Origin: Oscillospiraceae bacterium
Lineage (GTDB): Bacteria; Bacillota; Clostridia; Oscillospirales; Acutalibacteraceae
NCBI GenBank assembly: GCA_015065695.1
Contig: SVPT01000012.1
Location: forward strand, 1-37,640
Length of the DNA: 37,640 nt
Direction of reading: 5' to 3'
Each line of letters begins with the position of its first letter. The first letter of the stretch is position 1. The translations under genes and the position numbers were made by a program. Below are positions 9,070 to 17,866 of this stretch, piece by piece. The notes under the pieces were generated by a model that did no database searches, was not told the DNA's origin, and worked only from the letters and a program-made list of their open reading frames with translations.

Positions 9070-10452
9070 CTATGCGTCGGCAGCTTCTTTTTCCTGCTCT
9101 TCGTTGACCGCAGTCCAAAGCTGCTCTGCCACCACCGACCACTTTACGCTCTCCATACGGTTTTCGGGGATAAATTTGTAGAACTCAGCGTGGGAGAACA
9201 ACTCAAAGCTTTTGCCGGGAGAGAAGGGCAGTGCAGGCAGAGTATGGCAGGGTATGTTCAGGTGCAGCTCTGTGCCGTCGGAGATGCCGTCATAGAAGAA
9301 GCCCTCACGGCTGAGGCGTGCCTCGCCCTCGCCCGAATCACCGAACCACTTGCCCTTTCGTCCCGGGCGCAGCAGCCTGACATGGGAGGAGAGAGTATAT
9401 CCTCTGTCGCTTTCTATGCGCTGACGCTCGGTATTCTTCTGCCATTCGTACCATTCACCGATATTCTTCGGTATATCGCCCTTGTCGTCAAGGGGAACAA
9501 GGTCGTAGTATTCATTCAGCACCGCGCCGCAGCCGCACTGCGCGCAGTATATGCGGTCGTCATCGGTCTCCATGGAAAACTCCGCCCTGCAGCGGGGACA
9601 CATATAGAGAATCTTCTGCAGCCCATCCGCGAAGTCCTTTTTCTTCTTGTAGGCAACGCGGTTATGCTCCTGCCAGCGGAAGTCGTCATAGTGCAGGGCA
9701 TCATGCACCTGCTCCAGCACCTCGCTTTCGCTCAGTGCGCTGAGCTGCTCGGGCGTGAACAGCTTGGAAAAACGCAGGTCGATGCGCCCTTTGCGTATGT
9801 TGTCTGCCCACTTGGGCTTGGTGAGGTAGGCTCCGTCCAGATGGACGCAGTACACCGCGACCCCCAGATTTTTCAGCAGCTTGGCTGTGGCAGGGGTGAT
9901 AGCCTCCATGCTTCCGTGGGGAGAAAGTCTGCCCTCCGGAAAGAGGTACACCATGCCGTTTTTCTTTATTATCTGCTTTATACGCTTGATAGTATCTATA
10001 TCGGGGGAGAATAGATTCTTGGGAATTGCCCCCAGCTTGCCCAGCAGCCTTGCAAGGAAGATGTTGTAGTAATAATAGCGGTTGATGACAATGTTCAGAT
10101 AGTTCTTGTCCAGTGCGGCCGCACCGTATATCCAATCCATGAAGCTGGGGTGGTTGCTGAGGATAACGCAGGGCTTCTGCAGCTCCTCGGTTTGCAGCTC
10201 CACCTGTACGTTGCCCTTTTTCATGTAGTAGGGTCTCATGACCGACATGAAAAATGTATACAGTCCGCTGCTGGGAAGTTCTGCCTCCTTTGGCAGCACT
10301 CTCCGCATACGTTTATGCTGTTTTTCGCTTATGCGTCCCGCACGCACCTGTGCGCGCAGAGTACGACGGGGACGAGCATTTATGTTAACATTACTGCTCT
10401 TTATGACCCGCCACCTGCCTTTCCTTATTCTTTCCCTTTTGTCTGAAGACAC
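9070..10452 (-). CDS. 1-acyl-sn-glycerol-3-phosphate acyltransferase (PlsC) domain protein with C-terminal zinc ribbon
   Basis: 460 aa; SNHPSFMDWIYG (HX4D) and LFPEGRLSPHG; CPRC...CAQC pair. The 5' end is uncertain: the predicted -10 lies only about 8 bp upstream of the GTG at 10452. Confidence 0.85.
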   Translation of the reverse strand: MSSDKRERIRKGRWRVIKSSNVNINARPRRTLRAQVRAGRISEKQHKRMRRVLPKEAELPSSGLYTFFMSVMRPYYMKKGNVQVELQTEELQKPCVILSNHPSFMDWIYGAAALDKNYLNIVINRYYYYNIFLARLLGKLGAIPKNLFSPDIDTIKRIKQIIKKNGMVYLFPEGRLSPHGSMEAITPATAKLLKNLGVAVYCVHLDGAYLTKPKWADNIRKGRIDLRFSKLFTPEQLSALSESEVLEQVHDALHYDDFRWQEHNRVAYKKKKDFADGLQKILYMCPRCRAEFSMETDDDRIYCAQCGCGAVLNEYYDLVPLDDKGDIPKNIGEWYEWQKNTERQRIESDRGYTLSSHVRLLRPGRKGKWFGDSGEGEARLSREGFFYDGISDGTELHLNIPCHTLPALPFSPGKSFELFSHAEFYKFIPENRMESVKWSVVAEQLWTAVNEEQEKEAADA

Positions 10453-10460
10453 ATATAATT

Positions 10461-10489
10461 ATGATATACTTTAATGAAAACTGTGTCAA
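10461..10489 (-). promoter_or_regulatory. Sigma-A promoter upstream of the PlsC-domain gene
   Basis: Minus strand TTGACA-17 nt-TATCAT. Confidence 0.6.
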
Positions 10490-10563
10490 GAGCTGTGGTG
10501 CAAACAGACGGTGACAAAGGGTATAATTTTCCTGCGGAGGGGCAAGCGTTGCTCATTTCCTTG

Positions 10564-10592
10564 TTGACATACTCTCTTTGAGGGTTTATCAT
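10564..10592 (+). promoter_or_regulatory. Sigma-A promoter upstream of the DegT aminotransferase
   Basis: TTGACA-17 nt-TATCAT. Confidence 0.6.
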
Positions 10593-10631
10593 ATTCGGGA
10601 GTAAGACAAACAACGGAGAGGATGACCCAAA

Positions 10632-11774
10632 ATGGCATTCAAGATATACCTCTCTCCCCCGCACATGGGCGGAGAGGAAATCAAATTCGTTCAGGAGGCC
10701 TTTGACACCAACTGGATTGCTCCCGCAGGACCTTCGCTGACACGCTTTGAGGAAGAGATGGCACAGTACACCGGCATGGCAAGTGCATTGGCTACCTCCT
10801 CCGGCACTTCAGCGATACACCTTGCGCTGCGCTGGTTTGGCGTGGAGAAGGACGATGTGGTTTTCTGCTCAGACCTGACCTTTGCGGGAAGCTGCAACCC
10901 CATACTCTATCAGCTTGCCCGCCCTGTGTTTATCGACAGCGAGCCTGACACATGGAATATGTCCCCCGTGGCACTGGAGAAGGCTTTCCGCTGGGCAGAG
11001 GAAACAGGCAATATGCCCAAGGCGGTCATCATCGTTGACCTTTACGGCGAGAGTGCCGACTGGGACGCACTGCTGCCCATCTGCCGCAAGTACGGCGTGC
11101 CTGTCATCGAGGATTCTGCCGAGGCTGCAGGCTCCCTCTACAAGGGAAAGCACTGCGGCTCCTTTGGTGACATTGCCGTTTTCAGCTTTAACGGCAACAA
11201 GATACTGACCACCTCCGGCGGCGGCATGGTGCTTTCCAGCAACATGATGGCTGTGGAGAAGATGCGCTTCTGGTCCACTCAGGCAAGGGAGCCCTTTATC
11301 CACTACGAGCACAAGGAGTTTGGCTACAACTACCGTATGTCCAACGTGTGCGCTGCCATAGGACGCGGACAGCTTCGTTTCCTTGACCGAAAGGTTGCCC
11401 TGCGCCGCAGCATACACCACCGCTATCAGGCATTGCTGAAGGACATACCCGCCGAAATCAAGTCCCATGTTCAGCCCGCAAGCTCAAACTGCTGGCTCAA
11501 CCTGCTGTACATACACACCGAGGACGTCACCCCCTCCGACGTTGTCATCAAGCTGCACAACGCGGAAATCGAGGCGCGTCCCGCGTGGAAGCCCATGCAT
11601 ATGCAGCCTGTTTTCGCCGGCTGCACCAGCTTTTCCCACTATGAGGACAGCTATGTGGACGAGGATATCTTTGCCCACACCGTATGCCTGCCCAGCGGCG
11701 ACAGCATGACCGATGACCAGCTTGCGCTTGTTATTGATGAGGTTAAGAAATGCTTCATCAATGTGTCAAGATGA
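10632..11774 (+). CDS. DegT/DnrJ/EryC1/StrS family PLP-dependent aminotransferase
   Basis: 380 aa; NTWIAP-like start (TNWIAPAGPSLTRFEEEMAQYTG), SSGTSAIHLAL, IEDSAEAAGSLYKGKHCGSFGDIAVFSFNGNKILTTSGGGMVLS. Confidence 0.93.
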   Translation: MAFKIYLSPPHMGGEEIKFVQEAFDTNWIAPAGPSLTRFEEEMAQYTGMASALATSSGTSAIHLALRWFGVEKDDVVFCSDLTFAGSCNPILYQLARPVFIDSEPDTWNMSPVALEKAFRWAEETGNMPKAVIIVDLYGESADWDALLPICRKYGVPVIEDSAEAAGSLYKGKHCGSFGDIAVFSFNGNKILTTSGGGMVLSSNMMAVEKMRFWSTQAREPFIHYEHKEFGYNYRMSNVCAAIGRGQLRFLDRKVALRRSIHHRYQALLKDIPAEIKSHVQPASSNCWLNLLYIHTEDVTPSDVVIKLHNAEIEARPAWKPMHMQPVFAGCTSFSHYEDSYVDEDIFAHTVCLPSGDSMTDDQLALVIDEVKKCFINVSR

Positions 11775-11909
11775 TTAAGCTTTTCTGCATTGCTGAATAA
11801 TTATTAAGTCTGTCAAAATCCATTGAAACCGCTCCTATAATCTGGTAATCTTTATTTGTACATCAAAGGCTTGTTGTACAGTTGCGAAAATCAGAAAGGG
11901 GATATAAAG

Positions 11910-12071
11910 TTGGCTATATTCAGTGCGGCGGCACTTGATACCATCGGGCTTTTCGCAGTCGGTGGACTGGTACTGCTGTCTACAATAACGGTCAGCGTGG
12001 CAGCCTTCGTCGTAATGGCGCATAAGCGTCTGGCAAAATCCAAGCACAGAGATAAGAAAAACGAGCGGTGA
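11910..12071 (+). CDS. Small single-TM protein (about 53 aa)
   Basis: TTG start at 11910 preceded by AGAAAGGGG; LAIFSAAALDTIGLFAVGGLVLLSTITVSVAAFVVMAHKRLAKSKHRDKKNER; followed by a terminator. Confidence 0.5.
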   Translation: MAIFSAAALDTIGLFAVGGLVLLSTITVSVAAFVVMAHKRLAKSKHRDKKNER

Positions 12072-12101
12072 AAGCCTGAAACACGGCTTCACCGCTTTTT
12101 T
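12064..12101 (+). terminator. Rho-independent terminator
   Basis: AGCGGTGAAAGCC ... GGCTTCACCGCT followed by TTTTTT. Confidence 0.75.
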
Positions 12102-12164
12102 GCTGCCCTTTTTTCCTTTCGTTTCCCCTCAGTATCCATTTATGAATGTACTATGAATTCCGGC

Positions 12165-12201
12165 GGGCGCAGTTGCCATCTGCGCCCGATTGTATTATAA
12201 T
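12165..12201 (+). promoter_or_regulatory. Promoter of the YfhO-like gene with a perfect dyad over the -35 region
   Basis: TTGCCA (12173-12178)-17 nt-TATAAT (12196-12201); flanking inverted repeat GGGCGCAG (12165-12172) / CTGCGCCC (12180-12187). Confidence 0.55.
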
Positions 12202-12243
12202 GATTTATTATTGTTATGATTATTTGCAAGGGAGGTGTGTGCT

Positions 12244-15075
12244 TTGCCGGAAGACAACAGAGAATACCGCGGCGCGGGGCTGCTTTCAGCCGTTGCCCCT
12301 GTTATGGTGCTGACCCTTGTTTTTGTCATTGCCGGCATCTCCCCGCTGGGGGGCAGGCTGCTGCTCTCCCCTGCCAACGCCGACTGGTTTGACCGTCTGT
12401 GTACCTTCAGGCGGGTGCTTTCGGGCGGGACACAGGACAACCTCTTCTACTCCCTCTCCGAGGGGCTGGGCGCCGATTTCTACCGCAGCTTTGCGGGTGG
12501 TCTGTGCAGCCCCTTTGTGCTGCTGACGGGCATTTTCCCGGAAACGGTCATGGCGGAGGCACTGAGCTTTGTCTCCATGGCACGCGCCTGCTGCACAGGC
12601 TTTTTCAGCTATCTGATGCTTTCGCAGCTATGCGTCAACGAGGACGGCAGCCCCAACAACCGACTGGGCGCGGCCATCTTCGCCGTCGGCTACGCTTCCG
12701 GCAGCTCCATGCTGCTGACCCTCTTTGCCCCTGAATACGCGGACGCGGCTGTTTTTCTGCCCCTTGTGGGCGCGGGCATCGGCTTGCTTTGCTCACGGGG
12801 CAGCGTGATGGTGCTGCTGACGGGCATGAGCCTGTTTCTGCTCTGCACCCCCGCCCTTTGGCCTGTGCTTGTCGCATTCTGCGTGATATGGTACTGCTGG
12901 TGTCAGTCCATATATTCGCCTATCCCCCAGCCCGCCCCGCTCCGACGCAGCGGCGCAGGCAATCTGGGACTGCTTCTGCTGTGCATGGCCATCGCCTTTG
13001 GCACAGCCGCAGTGGTGATGGTGCCCTATCTTTCCGCAGGTGATGAGGCGGGAGGTATCCTCTGCACCCCTGCGGAGGTGGACGTGACCAGTCTGCCCGC
13101 GCTTCTCGCCGGAATGCTCCCCGGTGCGCGGCTTTCGGCAGAGGGCGGCTCCGGTCTGATTCCTATGGCCTTCTGCTCCACCCTCGCCCCCATGATGCTT
13201 TTCATCTACTTCTTCGATTCCCGCCGTGGACTGCTGGAGCGGCAGATACCCGTCTTTGGCTCGGCGGCGATAATACTCTGTATGCTTGTGCCGGCACTTG
13301 GCTGGCTCTTCGCCGGCTTCGCCCGCCCCACCGGACAGGTGGTTGCCTGCGGCTTTCTGCTCAGCGCACTGACTGCGGGTGCGGCGGCACGGCTGCTTTC
13401 CTCCACGGCACAGCCCGACCTGCGGCTGCCTGTGTGGCTTGACGCGGAGCGGCTGGAGCGGCTTTACCGCCGACGCGGACGCTCCGGCGCAGGGGTTATG
13501 TCCGTACTGCTGGCGTGGCTGGCGGTCATGCTGCTGACCATCGCAGGCTCCATTTTCAACGACGGCTTCACTGTTGGCACCGTCATGGTGACATCGGTGT
13601 TTGTCACCGGTTTTGCCGCCTTTGCCATTGCCGCGCTTTCCGGCTCCGGCAAGCGCGTGGGTGCCTGTATGCTGCTTCTGCTGCTGGTTTGCGGCGAGTG
13701 CATATACGCCGGCGCCGCCACCCTCTCGGAGCAAAACGCCCCTCTGTACAGCAGCAGTCAGTACACCCTTGACTACAACAAAGACAACAACTTCATCGCA
13801 CACATGAATCAGGAGGGCTTCTTCCGCATACGCGGCGGGAATGTAGCCCAATACAACCGTGCCGATGCCCCCGGCGAGATGCCTGAAGCCACCGCGCAGC
13901 TTCTTGAGGTGCTGGGCATTCGCAACGGACGGGGCTGGACCCCTGTGACCGATGCCCTCTTCGGCGTGCGCTATGTATTCGGTGAAGCACCGCAGGGCCC
14001 ATACACACAGCTTGGCGACGGTCAGAATACCGTATTGTGGCAGGCAGACCATGCCATGCCCCTTGCCTATGCTGTGTCCTCGGAGATGCTCAATCTCAAT
14101 TCCTACAGCTCCAACCCCTTTACCGCACAGAATCAGTTTATCACCGCGGCAGCGGGAATACAGCGCGAGCCATTTGCGGAGGCTGCTATTCTTGAGCGTC
14201 TGCCTGCCGGCTGCTACATAAACGATGGCGAAGGCGGCATGGAAATCATACGCAACGAAAGCGATGCTTCGGTGGTATTTAATGTAGCGGCACCTGTGGA
14301 CGGCGCGCTGTATATGTGCCTTGACGACAAGGAAATGCATAAAGAGAGCATCACTGTCGGAGGACGTGAGCTTGGCGAATGTACCCTGGGCGAGGTGATT
14401 TTCCTCGGCAGTTTCTCCCGAGGCACTACTGTAAACGTGACCGTGAGCGTCAGCACCGACCGCCTGCGGCTGGAGGGTGCGTACTTTGCGCAGCTTGACC
14501 GCATCTACAGCGATGCCGCACTGGAAGAGCTGTGCCAGCGGCAGGGCAACAAGTCCTCTGCGGCGCGCAGCGGCTCTCTCGGTGCAGCCCTTACCCTTGA
14601 GGAGGGGCAGATTGTTCTCTTCACCGTGCCGTGGCAGAATGGCTGGACAGCCAAGGTGGACGGCGAGGAATCAGACGTGCTGTGTGCCGCCGGCGCACTT
14701 ATAGCGGTAGCTCCCGGGTCGGGGGCGCACACCATTCAGCTTGTTTACACCCCGCCCAGCTTCGGCTCGTCGGTGGTGATAAGCATTGCCTCTATCCTGA
14801 CGGGGCTGATATTTGCCTGCGCCGCCGAAGCCATACGCCGCAAGCGGGAAATGGCAGTCATGGCACGCCTTGCCCCGCGCCCCCAAAGCTACGACCGTCT
14901 GCCTGAGCCTCTCCCGCTGTCCCCTCAGCCCGCCGAATATGACTACACCCTGCCCCCTGAGCCTACCCCCGAGGAGCAGAAGGAGCAGGAAGCCATTTCC
15001 GAGCTTATGGGCGGCATAGCCTACAAGTATGACGAATACGGCTACGGCAGCAGCTCAGACGACTTCTTTGACTGA
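12244..15075 (+). CDS. YfhO-like polytopic membrane protein
   Basis: About 943 aa; many TM segments, then periplasmic-type LFTVPWQNGWTAKVDGEESDVLCAAGALIAVAPGSGAHTIQLVYTPPSF, typical of the YfhO family. TTG 12244 is preferred because the GTG at 12235 lies inside the SD GGGAGGTG. Confidence 0.8.
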   Translation: MPEDNREYRGAGLLSAVAPVMVLTLVFVIAGISPLGGRLLLSPANADWFDRLCTFRRVLSGGTQDNLFYSLSEGLGADFYRSFAGGLCSPFVLLTGIFPETVMAEALSFVSMARACCTGFFSYLMLSQLCVNEDGSPNNRLGAAIFAVGYASGSSMLLTLFAPEYADAAVFLPLVGAGIGLLCSRGSVMVLLTGMSLFLLCTPALWPVLVAFCVIWYCWCQSIYSPIPQPAPLRRSGAGNLGLLLLCMAIAFGTAAVVMVPYLSAGDEAGGILCTPAEVDVTSLPALLAGMLPGARLSAEGGSGLIPMAFCSTLAPMMLFIYFFDSRRGLLERQIPVFGSAAIILCMLVPALGWLFAGFARPTGQVVACGFLLSALTAGAAARLLSSTAQPDLRLPVWLDAERLERLYRRRGRSGAGVMSVLLAWLAVMLLTIAGSIFNDGFTVGTVMVTSVFVTGFAAFAIAALSGSGKRVGACMLLLLLVCGECIYAGAATLSEQNAPLYSSSQYTLDYNKDNNFIAHMNQEGFFRIRGGNVAQYNRADAPGEMPEATAQLLEVLGIRNGRGWTPVTDALFGVRYVFGEAPQGPYTQLGDGQNTVLWQADHAMPLAYAVSSEMLNLNSYSSNPFTAQNQFITAAAGIQREPFAEAAILERLPAGCYINDGEGGMEIIRNESDASVVFNVAAPVDGALYMCLDDKEMHKESITVGGRELGECTLGEVIFLGSFSRGTTVNVTVSVSTDRLRLEGAYFAQLDRIYSDAALEELCQRQGNKSSAARSGSLGAALTLEEGQIVLFTVPWQNGWTAKVDGEESDVLCAAGALIAVAPGSGAHTIQLVYTPPSFGSSVVISIASILTGLIFACAAEAIRRKREMAVMARLAPRPQSYDRLPEPLPLSPQPAEYDYTLPPEPTPEEQKEQEAISELMGGIAYKYDEYGYGSSSDDFFD

Positions 15076-15138
15076 TAAGTCCATGCATACACCAAGGGGA
15101 AAGAAAAGATAACCGCCGTTTTCGGCAAGGAGGACACT

Positions 15139-17277
15139 ATGGCCAATAACCCGAACCAGAACCGGAATAAGGCTGCTGTGCAGAGCGACCCTTATCCTTT
15201 TGACAGGCTTTCCCGCCTGTGCGCACTGCTGCTGTTATTCTTCACCGTCTTTTGCTACCCGCTGATGATGGACAGCACCAAGTATTCCCAGATAACCCGC
15301 TTCAAGGGCAACACCTTTACCGTGATATTTATTATCTGCACCGTCGGGCTGCTTTTCCTCACCCTGCTGAGCGAAACCACCCGTGTGACCCGCAGAAAGC
15401 CCGCAAGCTGGCGCACCGTCAGCGCGGCACCCTTCTGGGCAGACATCGCACTGCTGGCGTACTGGGTTTTCATGTTCATCTCCTCGGTCTGCGCCAAGGA
15501 TTCCGCAACAGCCTTTATGGGTATCCAGCCGAGAAACAACGGCTTTTTCTACCAGACGATGTATGTGGGCAGCTATTTCTTCCTCTCCTATATGCTGCGC
15601 TCCCCCGCACCGGTCCGCTGCCGCTGGACCTCCGGACGAAGAGGGCTTGTGTCTGACGGCTGGTTTTTCAGCCGCGAGGTGCAGTTCTTTGTTCTGGGCG
15701 GCGTACTGCTTGCAGTTGCCTGCATACTGCACTTCTACGGCGTTGACCTTTACGACATAGCCTCGGTCAACGGCGCAACCTACGGCGGCCCTTTCTGGGT
15801 TGATTCCAAGTACCGCTTCCTCGGTCCTGTCGGCAACGTCAACCTCGGCTCCTATATCCTCTCTGCGGCGGCTGTAATCACCGCAGGTCTGTACATCAAC
15901 AAGTTTGTCAGCAGATACGACCGCCACGGGCTTATCACCCTCGGTCTGTTTGCGGTGATACTGTACGCCGAGCTTAACATCAACACCGACGCGGGTGTTG
16001 TTGCCCTTGCGGTGGCGGCCGTGCTGCTTCCCGCGGTGCTTTGCACCGGTCTGGGACACCTCAACCGTCTGCTGCACATCTACTGTGTTTCCGCCTGCCT
16101 TGTGCTGTTCAACCACTGCCTTGTGGACGTGGTGCTGCGCGGCGAGGAGTTTGGCGGCATGGGCGTGCTGCTGGTGCTTGCCGCTGCAGGGCTGACCACC
16201 CTGTGCGGTGCGGGTCTGACCCGCTGGCTGAGCAGCCGCTGTGAATGCGTTATTGCCGTAAAGGGCTACAAGAATCAGATGCGCCGCTCCGGCAAAAAGC
16301 AAAAGAAAAACAGAGCATTGACCGCACCCAAGGGCACATCCGCGAAAAGCTGGCGCAAGGCACTGGCGCACCGCCGCCTCACCGTCATGCTGGCGGGCGG
16401 CATCGGCACCGGTCTGCTGGTTTCGCTGGGGCTGCTTGCGGTAAGCCTCTGGATGACCTCCGCAAAGGGAAATCCCCTTGGAGAAAGCACTCCCATACAC
16501 GCTCTGGGCAATATGCTGCGCGGTGCTGACTGCTTCAAGGGCATTGTGCTTCTGCTGGCGGTATGCGCACTTGTCGCAAGTGCGATAATGCTCTGGTCGC
16601 CCGTCCGCATCAGCATCAAGGGCAAGACCCTGCAGCGGCTGTGCATAGCCGCCGCCGCACTGGTCGTGGTGTGCGGACTGGCACTCTCGCTGATAATAAC
16701 CGCTCCCGACCCCACCCCCGCAGGCACTCTCGCCGGCGCCGCAAAGGTCACCGACAAGGCTGACCTGAAGGAGAAATCCGACAACATGGTACATGAGCTT
16801 GGTCAGATGCTTCGCGGCAACTTTGACGATTCCTTCGGTCACAACCGCCTGTTCACATGGAAGCGCACCCTGCGCCTGTGCAAGCTCAATCCCATGTTCG
16901 GTATCGGCCCTGACAATTACAAGCAGTTCTTTGCAAGCTACTTCCACGATGAGGCGGTGAAGATGTTCCCCTCCTCCAACGGCGGGCTTGACAAGGCTCA
17001 CAATGAATTTCTCGATGTGCTCATCTGCAACGGCATCGTGGGACTGATTGCATATCTCACCTTCTTCGGGCTGCTGCTCTTCTACGCTTTCCGCGGAAAC
17101 TCCCGCGGCAGACTGGCCCCCATCTTCGGCATAGCTGTAGCCGCCTACATGGCACACGCATTCTTCGGCTATCAGCTTCCCATACAGTCGCCGGTCATGT
17201 GGATGATGATTGGCACGCTTGCTGCTTTCCTCCGCAGCGAAAGCAGGCAGAGGGTTGATGCTTCTGAGGTTCGATAA
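15139..17277 (+). CDS. O-antigen ligase (Wzy_C)-like polytopic membrane protein
   Basis: 712 aa; FTWKRTLRLCKLNPMFGIGPDNYKQFFASYF and GGLDKAHNEFLDVLICNGIVGLIAYLTFFGLLLFYAF are typical Wzy_C features. Confidence 0.82.
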   Translation: MANNPNQNRNKAAVQSDPYPFDRLSRLCALLLLFFTVFCYPLMMDSTKYSQITRFKGNTFTVIFIICTVGLLFLTLLSETTRVTRRKPASWRTVSAAPFWADIALLAYWVFMFISSVCAKDSATAFMGIQPRNNGFFYQTMYVGSYFFLSYMLRSPAPVRCRWTSGRRGLVSDGWFFSREVQFFVLGGVLLAVACILHFYGVDLYDIASVNGATYGGPFWVDSKYRFLGPVGNVNLGSYILSAAAVITAGLYINKFVSRYDRHGLITLGLFAVILYAELNINTDAGVVALAVAAVLLPAVLCTGLGHLNRLLHIYCVSACLVLFNHCLVDVVLRGEEFGGMGVLLVLAAAGLTTLCGAGLTRWLSSRCECVIAVKGYKNQMRRSGKKQKKNRALTAPKGTSAKSWRKALAHRRLTVMLAGGIGTGLLVSLGLLAVSLWMTSAKGNPLGESTPIHALGNMLRGADCFKGIVLLLAVCALVASAIMLWSPVRISIKGKTLQRLCIAAAALVVVCGLALSLIITAPDPTPAGTLAGAAKVTDKADLKEKSDNMVHELGQMLRGNFDDSFGHNRLFTWKRTLRLCKLNPMFGIGPDNYKQFFASYFHDEAVKMFPSSNGGLDKAHNEFLDVLICNGIVGLIAYLTFFGLLLFYAFRGNSRGRLAPIFGIAVAAYMAHAFFGYQLPIQSPVMWMMIGTLAAFLRSESRQRVDASEVR

Positions 17278-17294
17278 TCCAACATAACGCAAAA

Positions 17295-17333
17295 GCGCGT
17301 CCGTACTATTTTGTACGGACGCGCATCTTTTTG
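17295..17333 (+). terminator. Rho-independent terminator
   Basis: GCGCGTCCGTAC TATTTT GTACGGACGCGC followed by ATCTTTTTG. Confidence 0.85.
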
Positions 17334-17344
17334 TAATTGAACTA

Positions 17345-17866
17345 TCAGCCATAGATACGGGCATCGTTCCAGCAATAGGTGATGCCCCTGCACCGCAGCT
17401 CCAGTTCGGTTTCGAGGGAATAGGGCTTGCGGCTTTGCCAGAGATAACCGCTGAAGCGCAAACGCTGCCAGCCGTACAGCTCTGTCACGATTTCCAGCTC
17501 GTTTTTACCGGAGTTGACACGCTCCATGAGCTCTGCGACGGTGTGGCTGTGCCGCACATCTGCGCCCTTTTCCAGCAGTGACGGCTTATAGATATACACA
17601 CTGCTGTATTCAAAGGGTTCATCGAAAAGCTCTATGACGATGCAGGCTTTGCCGGTTATCAATGCATGGTCGGGGTCGGGATTGCTCTCTGCGCCCGGGC
17701 AGATGAGGAAGCCCCCTGCGGTCTCCAGCGTCAGGGTGCTGTTTTTCAGACTGATGCCGGTCACTCTGCAGTCGTGCAGGCTGAAGTCCTCGTGCCTGCC
17801 GCTGACAGCGTACTTCCAGCCGCTCGCTGTGCCTTGCTCCACAGAGTTATTTGGTTGCTTCAGCAA
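17345..17866 (-). CDS. Hypothetical protein
   Basis: 173 aa; FSLHDCRVTGISLKNSTLTLETAGGF...; start ambiguous (TTG 17866 overlapping the upstream stop, or GTG 17842). Confidence 0.6.
   Translation of the reverse strand: MLKQPNNSVEQGTASGWKYAVSGRHEDFSLHDCRVTGISLKNSTLTLETAGGFLICPGAESNPDPDHALITGKACIVIELFDEPFEYSSVYIYKPSLLEKGADVRHSHTVAELMERVNSGKNELEIVTELYGWQRLRFSGYLWQSRKPYSLETELELRCRGITYCWNDARIYG

Noticed and set aside
12793-14340. 515-aa minus-strand ORF
   Set aside because: Antisense to the YfhO-like gene; Cys/His/Gln-rich low-plausibility protein.
15235-17364. 709-aa minus-strand ORF
   Set aside because: Antisense to the O-antigen-ligase-like gene; no recognisable domain and runs past the terminator.
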